Shown here one piece after another: positions 15,389 to 22,380 of a stretch of DNA of 22,380 nt. The position numbers and the translations under genes are program-made. Positions within the stretch are counted from its first letter, which is position 1. Each line of letters opens with the position of its first letter. The notes beneath the pieces are model-generated. The model was not told where the DNA came from, ran no database searches, and saw only the letters and a program-made list of their open reading frames with translations. Origin of the DNA: JBAZFF01 sp043815465 (lineage in GTDB: Bacteria > Patescibacteriota > Minisyncoccia > Minisyncoccales > RBG-13-42-11); contig JBDRIW010000022.1 of NCBI GenBank assembly GCA_043815465.1, positions 1-22,380 on the forward strand. The letters are read 5' to 3'.

Positions 15389-17077
15389 TTACACTTCTAT
15401 TATTACTGGTATTACTATTGGTCTTCTTTGTGTTTTAGAAAATAGGAATTGCCCTATTTTATTTCTTAATTCGTCTTTCATGTAAGCCCAATTAATGACT
15501 CCAGCTGAGCTAGAGGCTTGACCTATTATCCCTATCACTTTCTTCCTAGTTTCTTTTAGTAGATCTTTAGATTCTCTTAGATAAACGAATCCCCTAGATA
15601 TTATATCAGGAGAACCTTTAATCTTACCAGTCTGTCTATCTACTACAGTTATAATAACAAACATTCCGTCTTCTGCCAGCATCTGTCTGTCTCTCAAGAC
15701 AACTTCTCCAACATCTCCTATCCCTAATCCATCCACCATTACGTAATTTGAGGGAACCTTTCCTTTTTCTATGATACATCCCTTTGAAGTAATATTAATA
15801 ATATCTCCATTTTCTCCTATTATAATATTTTTTTCTGGTATACCTTTCTCTTTAGCTAAATCTCCATGGGCTACTAACATGGAATATTGTCCATGGATAG
15901 GCATAAAAAACCTAGGTTTCATCATTTCTATCATTTCTTTTAATTCATCTGCTTGTCCATGTCCTCCAGCATGAATGTCCATCATCTTATAATGAAAAAC
16001 TTTAACTCCTTGTCTTAACATTCCATCTTTTAATATCTGAACGCTTCTTTCGTTTCCAGGAATAACAGAAGAAGAAAGAATAACATCATCTCCTTTTTTA
16101 AGATGTATAGTTCTATGTTCTTTCATGGCTATTCTCATCAAAACTGCAGCTTCTTCTCCTTGAGCACCAGTGCAGAGTACTGTTATTTTTGAATCAGGGT
16201 ATCTGCCTATTTCCTTGCTCGTTATTAGAGTTTCTTTCTTAAATTTTATATGTCCTAAAGCTTTAGAAATTTCTACATTAGTTTTCATAGAATGTCCTTC
16301 AATAGCTACTTTTCTTCCGTATTTTTCTGATAAAGAAATTAGTTGTTGAATTCTATTTATTAAAGAAGAAAAAGTAGCTGCTATAATTCTACCAGATGAT
16401 TTTTTGAATATTTCTTCTAGATTCTTTTCAATAGTTTTTTCAGACAAAGAATGGTTTTCTTGTTCAGCTCCAGTAGAGTCTGACATTAACAAAAGAATAC
16501 CTCTTTTTCCTATAGATTTTAATTTTTCAAAGTCAGTTGGTCTGTCATTAACTGGACTGTCATCAAACTTAAAATCAGAAGTATCTATTATATTTCCAAG
16601 AGGAGTTTTGATTATCATTCCTAGATTATCTGGTATGTTATGGTTTTGTTTAAAGAATTCTACTTCAAAGGGACCAAGTTTTATTATTGACCCATCATTA
16701 ACCTCATTAACTTTGAAAGGAGGTTGTCCCGGGAAATCATCTTGTCTTTTTAATATTATCCCCCTAGTTAAAGGAGAGGCAAAGAATTCTAAATGAGGAT
16801 ACCATATTTTAGGCAATAGATAGGGAATAGCGCCTATATGATCATAATGTCCATGAGTGAAAACAACTCCTAAGATATTCTTATTTTTTCCTTTAAGATA
16901 TCCAATATTGGGTACAATAAAATCAATTCCAGGCATATCTTCTTCAGGCATTCTGAATCCCATATCAACTATTAAGATTTTCTCTTCATATTCCAAAAGC
17001 ATCATATTTCTTCCGACTTCTCCTAATCCTCCTAGAGGTATTACTTTTAATTTATTTTGTGTATATTGTTTAATCAT
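15389..17077 (-). CDS. rnj: ribonuclease J
   Basis: Metallo-beta-lactamase/beta-CASP RNase for 5'-3' exo- and endonucleolytic mRNA decay and RNA maturation; 562 residues, full length. The zinc motif HGHYDH is at 75-80; H146, D168 (DTSDFKFD), HAGGHG at 369-374 and H395 (MPIHGQY) complete the site. The beta-CASP part has MSDSTGAEQ near 198-205 and CTGAQGE at 302-308. The C-terminal domain holds SPDIISRGFVYLRES (489-503), typical of RNase J. It lies downstream of tRNA-Leu after a 119-base spacer with two hairpins and directly upstream of trpS. Small departures from the common form (STGAE for STNAE, HAGGHG for HASGHG) do not remove metal ligands. No strong promoter or Shine-Dalgarno is visible. 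Confidence 0.95.
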   Translation of the reverse strand: MIKQYTQNKLKVIPLGGLGEVGRNMMLLEYEEKILIVDMGFRMPEEDMPGIDFIVPNIGYLKGKNKNILGVVFTHGHYDHIGAIPYLLPKIWYPHLEFFASPLTRGIILKRQDDFPGQPPFKVNEVNDGSIIKLGPFEVEFFKQNHNIPDNLGMIIKTPLGNIIDTSDFKFDDSPVNDRPTDFEKLKSIGKRGILLLMSDSTGAEQENHSLSEKTIEKNLEEIFKKSSGRIIAATFSSLINRIQQLISLSEKYGRKVAIEGHSMKTNVEISKALGHIKFKKETLITSKEIGRYPDSKITVLCTGAQGEEAAVLMRIAMKEHRTIHLKKGDDVILSSSVIPGNERSVQILKDGMLRQGVKVFHYKMMDIHAGGHGQADELKEMIEMMKPRFFMPIHGQYSMLVAHGDLAKEKGIPEKNIIIGENGDIINITSKGCIIEKGKVPSNYVMVDGLGIGDVGEVVLRDRQMLAEDGMFVIITVVDRQTGKIKGSPDIISRGFVYLRESKDLLKETRKKVIGIIGQASSSAGVINWAYMKDELRNKIGQFLFSKTQRRPIVIPVIIEV

Positions 17078-17086
17078 AATTTATGT

Positions 17087-17103
17087 AACCAAATTAATTG
17101 GTT
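17087..17103 (-). other. short hairpin just before the RNase J start
   Basis: Perfect 6-bp stem AACCAA/TTGGTT with a 5-base loop, ending nine bases before the RNase J ATG (17077). On the plus strand a T-rich run (TATTTTTTT) follows it, but no plus-strand gene lies upstream, so a terminator role there is unlikely. In the RNase J mRNA it would sit at the ribosome landing site. Confidence 0.4.
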
Positions 17104-17149
17104 TATTTTTTTGAATGAATTAATAATTTTTATGAGATTTTTTCTGTTT

Positions 17150-17174
17150 AAATCGTTATAGGGGATAACGATTT
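17150..17174 (-). other. 10-bp perfect hairpin between tRNA-Leu and RNase J
   Basis: AAATCGTTAT (17150-17159) and ATAACGATTT (17165-17174) pair perfectly over 10 bp around a 5-base loop (CCCCT in the minus strand). It lies 22 bases past the tRNA 3' end and 72 bases before the RNase J ATG. No T run follows it on the minus strand, so it is not a standard terminator. It may guard or process the RNase J leader or the tRNA 3' trailer. Confidence 0.55.
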
Positions 17175-17196
17175 TATTAAGATATTACTTTTAAAG

Positions 17197-17278
17197 TGCG
17201 GATGGTGGGATTCGAACCCACAAGCCTTACGGCACTAACTTCTGAAGCTAGCGCGTATTCCAGTTCCGCCACACCCGC
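17197..17278 (-). tRNA. tRNA-Leu (anticodon CAG)
   Basis: The 82 bases fold as a class II tRNA. Acceptor 7 bp (GCGGGTG/CATCCGC, one G-T), D stem GCG/CGC, anticodon stem CTAGC/GTTAG with loop TTCAGAA (anticodon CAG, reads CUG), long variable arm with stem GCC/GGC and loop GTAA, and T stem GTGGG/CCCAC with loop TTCGAAT. The discriminator is A, as for leucine. CCA is not encoded (CTT follows). It begins eight bases after the galU stop and is probably cut from the galU transcript. Confidence 0.95.
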
Positions 17279-17286
17279 TTAATAAA

Positions 17287-18171
17287 TTATAATAACCTTT
17301 CTTTTTTAATGAATTTTTTTATCTCTTTCCCATATTTTGGGTGTTTTAAAGTGAGGTATATATTTGTTTTAAGATAGGATAACTTATTTCCACATTCCAT
17401 CCATTTTCCCTCAAACTCGTATCCGTAAATATCTTTTCCTTTTTCAGCCATATCACTCAGTATTTCTGTTATAGAAATATCTGTTTTTAAATCGAATTTT
17501 GTCTTACTCAGAATATCAAATATTTCAGGAGTTATTATGTATTTTCCAACTACAGCTAAATCAGAAGGAGCTTTTTTTATAGAAGAAGGTTTCTCTACGA
17601 ACTTGTTTATTTTAAAAATACGAGGAGATATTTTTTCAATATCTGCCATTCCATAGTGTTTAAAGCTTTTTTTAGGAACCTTATAAAGAGCGACAACTGG
17701 TCTTTGATATTTTTCAAAAACTTTTATTAATTGCTTGGTGCAGGGAACTTTAGAGTCAACTAGATCATCTGAAAAAAGAACTGCACATGGTTCATTTTTA
17801 ACCCATTTTTTAGCTTGAAGTATGGCGTGAGCTACTCCCAGAGGAGATTTCTGGAATACCTGTCTAAAAGTTATTTCTTTAGCAAGTTTTTCCATTTTAA
17901 TAACTTCTTTTAATAAGTCATTCTGTCCTCTTTTTTTTAGAAATATTTTTAACTTATTATCTGGCTTAAAATAATTTAAAATATCTTTTTTCTCTGGCCT
18001 ATTAACAAAAATAACTTCCTTTATCCCAGAGCTTCTTATTTCCTCTAAAAGATGTTGCAAAATAGGTAGGTCTACTAAAGGGAATAGTTCTTTTGGAAGA
18101 GTTTTGCTGAAGGGTAAAAATCTTGTTCCAAGTCCTGCGATTGGCAAGATGGCTTTTCTAACTTTTTTCAT
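17287..18171 (-). CDS. galU: UTP--glucose-1-phosphate uridylyltransferase
   Basis: Nucleotidyltransferase making UDP-glucose from UTP and glucose-1-phosphate; 294 residues. The N-terminal nucleotide loop is ILPIAGLGTRFLPFSKTLPKE (8-28), followed by LVDLPILQHLLEEI. Other GalU marks are QKSPLGVAHAIL (107-118), the acidic FSDDLVD (133-139), YGMADIE, and FVEKPS at 191-196. KWMECGNKLSYLKTNI near the C-terminus matches the conserved WxxxG..L region. It follows the epimerase gene by 20 bases and precedes tRNA-Leu. With the isomerase and mutase also in this window it completes the route from fructose-6-P to UDP-glucose. Related glucose-1-phosphate thymidylyltransferases are less likely, given the PKE..P.VD.P form and length. 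Confidence 0.9.
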   Translation of the reverse strand: MKKVRKAILPIAGLGTRFLPFSKTLPKELFPLVDLPILQHLLEEIRSSGIKEVIFVNRPEKKDILNYFKPDNKLKIFLKKRGQNDLLKEVIKMEKLAKEITFRQVFQKSPLGVAHAILQAKKWVKNEPCAVLFSDDLVDSKVPCTKQLIKVFEKYQRPVVALYKVPKKSFKHYGMADIEKISPRIFKINKFVEKPSSIKKAPSDLAVVGKYIITPEIFDILSKTKFDLKTDISITEILSDMAEKGKDIYGYEFEGKWMECGNKLSYLKTNIYLTLKHPKYGKEIKKFIKKERLL

Positions 18172-18191
18172 TTATTTAGTTTGTTTTTCTT

Positions 18192-19235
18192 CTATTTTTT
18201 AAATACGCCTGCTTTTTCGATTATATTTTTGTTTTGGTTAATCCAGTCATAGAGTTTTTTTACACCTTCTTTTGGAGAAATAGTGGGGAACCAGTCGAAG
18301 TCTTTTTTCGCCTTGTTGATGTTTGAGATATAAACTTTTTGGTCGCCTGCTCTCCATGGGCCGAATTTATAGTTGAAATTTTTACCAGTTATTTTTTTAA
18401 AAATTTCAAATAGCTCCCAAAGAGAAAGAGAAAAATTTTTTCCTCCACCTATGTTATAAGCTTTCCCTTTTGTTTTTTTTATATTTTTAAAGGCTAAATC
18501 ATAAGCTCTTATTACATCATCCACATATAAAACATCTCTTACCTGTTTTCCGGTACCGAAAATAGTTACTGGCTTATCAAATAAAAGAGCGTTACAAAAC
18601 CAAGCTAGCCAACCTTGTTCTTCTATTCCAAATTGATGAGGACCGTAAATTCCTGATTGTCGAAAGACAATAGTGTTTAATCCGAAAATTCTTGAATAAT
18701 CTATAAAATATTGATCTCCACAACCCTTTGAGCATCCATAGGGTCCATGAAAATCCAAAGGAAAACTTTCATCAATTCCATCTATATTTTTATAAATATA
18801 TCTCTTTTCTTTTTCTATAACAGGAAGATAAAGAAGTTCTCCCATTACTTTATTTGTACTAGAGTAAAGAGCAGCTGCCTTGCTTTTTGTTTTTCTCATG
18901 GCTTCTAGGACGTTAAATGTTCCCAAGGCATTTATTTCAAAATCTTCTTTAGGGTTTTTCACAGAAGTCACCATTGTTACTTGAGCGGCTAGGTGTAGGA
19001 CTAGATTGGGTTTATATTTTTTAAATATTTCTAATAATTTTTTATCATTTCTAATATCTCCTTTTTCAAAAATAAAATTACCACCTTGTTTTTTTAACCA
19101 GCTGAGGTTCTGTTTAGCTCCTGGCCTTGATAGATTGTCAAAGGAGATAACTTTGTAATTTTTTTTAATATAATGTTTAGCGGCGTTTGTTCCTATAAAT
19201 CCACAGCCTCCTGTTATAAGAATAGTTTTAGTCAT
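18192..19235 (-). CDS. NAD-dependent nucleotide-sugar epimerase, CDP-paratose 2-epimerase-like
   Basis: Extended short-chain dehydrogenase/reductase. I place the start at the ATG at 19235 (347 residues), giving MTKTILITGGCGFIG; an in-frame TTG at 19262 would only add nine residues before the Rossmann strand. The NAD loop TGGCGFIG is at 8-15, FDNLSRPGAKQNLSWL at 32-47, SSTNKV at 125-130, and the catalytic pair Y166-xxx-K170 in PYGCSKG. From memory of the family, DNLSR.GA..NL.WL, SSTNKV.G, LDFH.PYGCSKG..DQY and FGLNT.VFR.S..YG all match tyvelose (CDP-paratose 2-) epimerase closely, more than UDP-glucose 4-epimerase. The substrate in this organism is not known and no other CDP-sugar genes are visible. 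It lies between the isomerase and galU, consistent with surface glycan synthesis. Confidence 0.85.
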   Translation of the reverse strand: MTKTILITGGCGFIGTNAAKHYIKKNYKVISFDNLSRPGAKQNLSWLKKQGGNFIFEKGDIRNDKKLLEIFKKYKPNLVLHLAAQVTMVTSVKNPKEDFEINALGTFNVLEAMRKTKSKAAALYSSTNKVMGELLYLPVIEKEKRYIYKNIDGIDESFPLDFHGPYGCSKGCGDQYFIDYSRIFGLNTIVFRQSGIYGPHQFGIEEQGWLAWFCNALLFDKPVTIFGTGKQVRDVLYVDDVIRAYDLAFKNIKKTKGKAYNIGGGKNFSLSLWELFEIFKKITGKNFNYKFGPWRAGDQKVYISNINKAKKDFDWFPTISPKEGVKKLYDWINQNKNIIEKAGVFKK

Positions 19236-19321
19236 GATTTTCTTATCTTTTATAGTTGCCAAAATTTTAATCGTTTCTTTTTATCTTTCAAAATTCTCAT
19301 ATTTCGTTATTTTACTTAATA

Positions 19322-19350
19322 AACATAACATAGCCCCTTAATGAAGTAAA
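19322..19350 (-). promoter_or_regulatory. candidate promoter for epimerase-galU-tRNA-Leu
   Basis: In the 177-base spacer before the epimerase ATG, minus strand: TTTACT (19350-19345), spacer 17, TATGTT (19327-19322) preceded by TGT as an extended -10. Both boxes match consensus at 4 of 6. The leader would be about 80 bases. A TATAAA at 19254-19249 lies nearer the gene but has no -35. Confidence 0.35.
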
Positions 19351-19353
19351 CAT

Positions 19354-19373
19354 TTCAAATTAGTTTATTTGAA
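19354..19373 (-). other. hairpin after the isomerase gene
   Basis: Perfect 7-bp stem TTCAAAT/ATTTGAA with a 6-base loop, about 40 bases past the isomerase stop and directly upstream of the candidate epimerase promoter. No clean T run follows on the minus strand, so it is at best a weak terminator separating the two transcription units. Confidence 0.35.
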
Positions 19374-19412
19374 GAAGTTTTTTCTATTTAAAAAATAATA
19401 ATTTTTCGCTTA

Positions 19413-20429
19413 TTAAATATTGGCTTTTAGTCTTTTCTTTAGATTTTCTATAGTTTTTACCGGCGTTGGGTCAACTTTATAATAAATAGCTAACCAGTAA
19501 GAGGTCCAAAAGCCGAGAATAATAGTTGAAAATATTTTTTCCAACTTATTTTTTCCTTGCATATTAATAATTTCTGTTTTGATCCCTTCTTTTTCTATAA
19601 TGTCTTTTGTGATTTTTATTTGCTTCAAAATTCTAGGATGATCATCGGGGTCTTTTAATATAATTACTATGAGTTTTTTGTTATTTATTTGATCTTTATC
19701 TACGCTAGAGAAGCCAACTATTTCATTGTGGTTTAATTCTGGGAAATAGTTGTCTATCGCTAGCATTTTAGCAGTTTCGTTTAAACTATTTTTCCATATT
19801 AAACTTACCCCTTTAAAATTATTTGTCGTATAGATAATAGGAATTTTATGGTGTATTTTTTTTGCTAGTTTTTTTCCTTGAGCTTCTAATTTTTTTGATT
19901 TTAATTTTTCGCCGAGATTCAAAATTTCTTTTATAAAAGATTCTGATAAAAGATTATGGTTTTCTAATATTTGTGATATAGCGGAAAATTGCTCTCCCAA
20001 TGCGAGGCGGGGAGGAATATATGGAGGAGGAAGTATAGCTAAAGGGATATTATTTTTTTTTGCAATTTTTTCTAGTTCTCCGCCCGTAGTTATGGCAATA
20101 ATTGGAAGTTTTCTTTTTATAGCTTCTTTAAAAGAAGAAAGGGTTTCTTCTGTGTTTCCAGAATAAGATACACAGATAATAATACTTCCAATTCCAGCTT
20201 GCGGAGGAAGTCCATAGGATTTATTTATAAAAATATTTAGAGGTCTTAAATTAACCAAAATTTCTCCGATTAAACCAGATCCTCCCATTCCACAGATTAT
20301 TATATTATTTGGTGGAGAAACGACTCTGTAATGCTTTAAAAATACGTTCTTTGCTACCTTAAGACCCCTATTAAATTGAAGAGGGAAATCAAGGATTGTT
20401 TTTTTCATATTTGACTTATCTATTTCCAT
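19413..20429 (-). CDS. bifunctional phosphoglucose/phosphomannose isomerase
   Basis: SIS-fold isomerase linking fructose-6-P with glucose-6-P and mannose-6-P; 338 residues, normal for the short PGI/PMI family and much shorter than classical Pgi. The phosphate-binding motifs are IICGMGGSGLIG (44-55) and SYSGNTEET (88-96). P..IPPRLALGEQF (137-148) is typical of this family. The C-terminal SIS domain carries the catalytic glutamate (NETAK, E218) and histidine (ELNHNE, H234), and the end has DPTPVKTIENLK. The ATG overlaps the upstream solute-binding-protein stop by 10 bases, so the two are co-transcribed. An ATG seven codons in (20408) is an alternative start. The product feeds the phosphomutase encoded at 13104-14450. 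Confidence 0.9.
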   Translation of the reverse strand: MEIDKSNMKKTILDFPLQFNRGLKVAKNVFLKHYRVVSPPNNIIICGMGGSGLIGEILVNLRPLNIFINKSYGLPPQAGIGSIIICVSYSGNTEETLSSFKEAIKRKLPIIAITTGGELEKIAKKNNIPLAILPPPYIPPRLALGEQFSAISQILENHNLLSESFIKEILNLGEKLKSKKLEAQGKKLAKKIHHKIPIIYTTNNFKGVSLIWKNSLNETAKMLAIDNYFPELNHNEIVGFSSVDKDQINNKKLIVIILKDPDDHPRILKQIKITKDIIEKEGIKTEIINMQGKNKLEKIFSTIILGFWTSYWLAIYYKVDPTPVKTIENLKKRLKANI

Positions 20430-22380
20430 ACTCTTTTAGTTTTAATATACCATGTTTCTATAAGAGAAAATCTTTTAGAAGAATCAGTAATTATTTTGTC
20501 GGTTAATCCTTTAACGTCTTTTGAGACTAAATATAAGTATTGTGGGCTATAAAGAAATACAGCTGGTGCATCTGAAATAATAATTTCTTGGAAACTTTCT
20601 AGTTTTTCTTTTCTTTCTGTTCCATTCATACTTTGCCTGTTGTCTTCTAACAGTTTATCACTTTCTTTGCTTTTATATCCAGCCAAATTTAGTCCAGGAT
20701 CACTTACTTGAGAAGAATGCCAGAAAGGAAATGGATCTGGTATAAATCCTAGAACTTCTCCAAATAAAAGCATTTCATAGTTTCTTGGTTTTATTATGTC
20801 TTGCTCTAAACTTATTCCTTCATATGTTTTAATATTTAGTTCTACTCCTATTTCTTTCCATTGATCTTTCAAGGAATTTGCTACAGCCACTAAGGTTTCC
20901 TGTTCAACAGTTATTAATAAAAAGGAAAGAGTTAGAGTTTCTTGAGATGTGGCAGCACATAATTCATTCAGCTTCTTTCTAGTGCTCGTTAATACTTTTC
21001 CATTTCCAGCTGTTAATTTATTAGGAGTTAGTATTTCTGATTTGTATTTTTCTTGAAATTTAATTACAGCTGCTTTTGTTTTGCTTCCAAAAAGTCCAGA
21101 AATTATTCCATCGGGATAGACTTCTGTATCTTTAGCTAAGCATTTTTGAAGTTCCGATACTTCATTTCCAGTAGAGTTAATTGATAAATTTCTAGTAAAT
21201 TGAAAGGCTGGTTTCTTTTCAAACTCTTTTTTTCTAATTCCATCTTCACCTACTAAATATCCTTGGTCTTCTAAGATTTGTTTAGCTTTTTTTATATCAT
21301 AAGAGAAATAATTTTCAGGTTGGTTAAATCCGTAAATTTCTGGAAGAATAGGGGATTGAATTACGCTTCCTAATCCCATTAATGTCTCTTGAACCAGAAT
21401 GTCCTTATTAGTTGCGTAATTTAAAGCTTTTCTTATTTCTTTATTATTTAATATTTCTGATTCTTCAGCATTTAAAAATACTGTAAAATATCTTGGTAAA
21501 GAAAGAAAATATTCTGAAAAATCTTTTTTATTTATTCCTTGATATATTTTAGGAGAAGAAAAAGTTAGACCATCTATTTCTCCATTTTTTAAAGATTTTG
21601 CGGCATCTTCTTCGTTATCAAAAAATAAGAATTTTAGTTCTGAGATATTTGGTTTCTGTCCTGTATACCCTGCGTTAATAATTAATTCAGCTGATTTTAT
21701 ATTTCCTTGGCTATCTTGAGATAACTCTTTTATTTTATAAGGACCAGATCCTATTGGTTTTTGATTATATATTGAAAGAGGGAAGTTTTGGTAAGATATG
21801 TCTTCCCATATATGTTTTGGTATTATTTTTTGTACACTGTTTTCAACAAAAGTAGCAGAAGAATTGCTTAACTCAAATCTTATTGCATATTCTGATATTT
21901 TTTCCACTTTTACCCCAAGCCAATTAGCTCTAACAGGACTCTTAATAGAAGGGTTTTGAATTGTTTTTATAGTAAACAATACATCTTCTGCTGTTAAAGG
22001 TTTCCCATCAGACCAAAAATTATCTTCTCGTAAGTAGAATTCAAACAATCTTCCTCCTTCTAATATTTCATATCTTTCAACTAAATCAGGTACTATGTTT
22101 CCATTTTCATCATATTTCATAAGTCCTGAATAAATAAGCTCTGTTAGATCTCTTTCTACATCAATAACTGCATAAATAGGATTTATAAATCTAGGAGAAC
22201 GTACTATCCCTTCTACATAGGTTCCTCCTTGAGCAGGAGCTATTTTTGTATGGCTTAAATAAAAATCAGTTACAAGAGAAATAAAACCAAAAGTTGCCAT
22301 AAGAAAAAAAACGAAAAAAACTTTTCTTTCTTTTTTGCTTAAGATTTTTAAAAATTGCCTCCATTGATTTTTGGAGGGTA
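20420..22380 (-). CDS. ABC transporter oligopeptide-type solute-binding protein with peptidoglycan-binding insert (5' partial)
   Basis: Extracytoplasmic binding protein (SBP_bac_5/OppA type). The frame is open to the window edge: 26 codons before the ATG at 22300 contain no stop and no start codon. They read QFLKILSKKERKVFFVFFL and join MATFGFISLVTDFYL to form one N-terminal membrane anchor, so the true start is outside. Counting from the ATG at 22300: APAQGGTYVEGIVRSPRFINPI at 21-42, LIYSGLMKYD, WSDGKPLTAEDVLFT (96-110), SGPYKI, FLNAEESEILNNKEIRKALNYATNKD, and the C-terminal lobe from about 454. Residues about 361-453 are an insert resembling PG_binding_1 (GNEVSELQKCL, YPDGIISGLFGSKTKAAVIKFQEKY, then RKKLNELC). 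C387 and C448 are the only visible cysteines, so it is not a lipoprotein in the part seen. No permease or ATPase gene is adjacent in the window. Confidence 0.9.
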   Translation of the reverse strand, partial: PSKNQWRQFLKILSKKERKVFFVFFLMATFGFISLVTDFYLSHTKIAPAQGGTYVEGIVRSPRFINPIYAVIDVERDLTELIYSGLMKYDENGNIVPDLVERYEILEGGRLFEFYLREDNFWSDGKPLTAEDVLFTIKTIQNPSIKSPVRANWLGVKVEKISEYAIRFELSNSSATFVENSVQKIIPKHIWEDISYQNFPLSIYNQKPIGSGPYKIKELSQDSQGNIKSAELIINAGYTGQKPNISELKFLFFDNEEDAAKSLKNGEIDGLTFSSPKIYQGINKKDFSEYFLSLPRYFTVFLNAEESEILNNKEIRKALNYATNKDILVQETLMGLGSVIQSPILPEIYGFNQPENYFSYDIKKAKQILEDQGYLVGEDGIRKKEFEKKPAFQFTRNLSINSTGNEVSELQKCLAKDTEVYPDGIISGLFGSKTKAAVIKFQEKYKSEILTPNKLTAGNGKVLTSTRKKLNELCAATSQETLTLSFLLITVEQETLVAVANSLKDQWKEIGVELNIKTYEGISLEQDIIKPRNYEMLLFGEVLGFIPDPFPFWHSSQVSDPGLNLAGYKSKESDKLLEDNRQSMNGTERKEKLESFQEIIISDAPAVFLYSPQYLYLVSKDVKGLTDKIITDSSKRFSLIETWYIKTKRVWK

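Noticed and set aside
17087..17111. Plus-strand intrinsic terminator (stem plus T run)
   Set aside because: The shape fits, but no plus-strand gene lies upstream; kept only as a hairpin in the RNase J leader.
19260..19262. TTG at 19262 as the epimerase start
   Set aside because: It adds nine residues ahead of the Rossmann strand; the ATG at 19235 gives the normal family N-terminus.
22298..22300. ATG at 22300 as the start of the solute-binding protein
   Set aside because: It falls in the middle of the N-terminal membrane helix; the frame is open to the window edge with a basic segment before the helix.
1..22380. UGA recoding, mobile elements, CRISPR or defence genes
   Set aside because: No in-frame TGA is read through in any gene, TGA ends the phosphomutase gene, and no transposase, terminal repeats, spaced repeats or defence domains were seen.

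Overview
This is an AT-rich chromosomal window of densely packed housekeeping genes. I infer a member of the Candidate Phyla Radiation (Patescibacteria), most likely Parcubacteria-like. The grounds are short RpoB and RpoC without large lineage inserts, a membrane-anchored oligopeptide-binding protein with a peptidoglycan-binding insert, an O-antigen-ligase/TPR protein, AT-rich spacers and few Shine-Dalgarno sequences. Stops TAA, TAG and TGA are all used to end genes and no in-frame TGA is read through, so I see no sign of the UGA=Gly code. A placement below that level would need trees.

Layout: (1) 1-1790 (+): C-terminal part of an O-antigen ligase/polymerase-like membrane protein with a TPR tail, entering from outside the window. 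(2) 1800-11937 (+): a sigma70-like promoter, then rpoB, rpoC and ftsK almost without spacing, then recA with its own promoter. (3) 11901-13055 (-): rpsF-ssb-rpsR operon, with a promoter at its head and an intrinsic terminator lying inside the 3' end of recA. (4) 13089-14450 (+): phosphomannomutase/phosphoglucomutase, divergent from rpsF. (5) 14406-22380 (-): read in transcription order, an oligopeptide-type solute-binding protein (5' end outside the window), phosphoglucose/phosphomannose isomerase, a CDP-paratose-2-epimerase-like protein, GalU, tRNA-Leu(CAG), RNase J and TrpS. TrpS ends inside the 3' end of the phosphomutase gene.

Two themes join the genes. One is core information processing: RNA polymerase, FtsK, RecA, SSB, S6, S18, TrpS, RNase J and tRNA-Leu. 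The other is surface sugar supply. The isomerase and mutase interconvert fructose-6-P, glucose-6-P/mannose-6-P and the 1-phosphates, GalU makes UDP-glucose, an epimerase alters a nucleotide sugar, and an O-antigen-ligase-like protein could use the products.

I find no phage, IS, CRISPR or defence system and no clearly new multi-gene system. The most interesting signals are regulatory: three genes (recA, rpsF, the phosphomutase) have extended -10 boxes placed so that transcription would start at or within one base of the ATG (leaderless mRNAs). Others are the terminator embedded in recA, a hairpin-rich RNase J leader, and the domain insertion in the solute-binding protein. No spacer exceeds about 210 bases, and the largest of these holds the tRNA.
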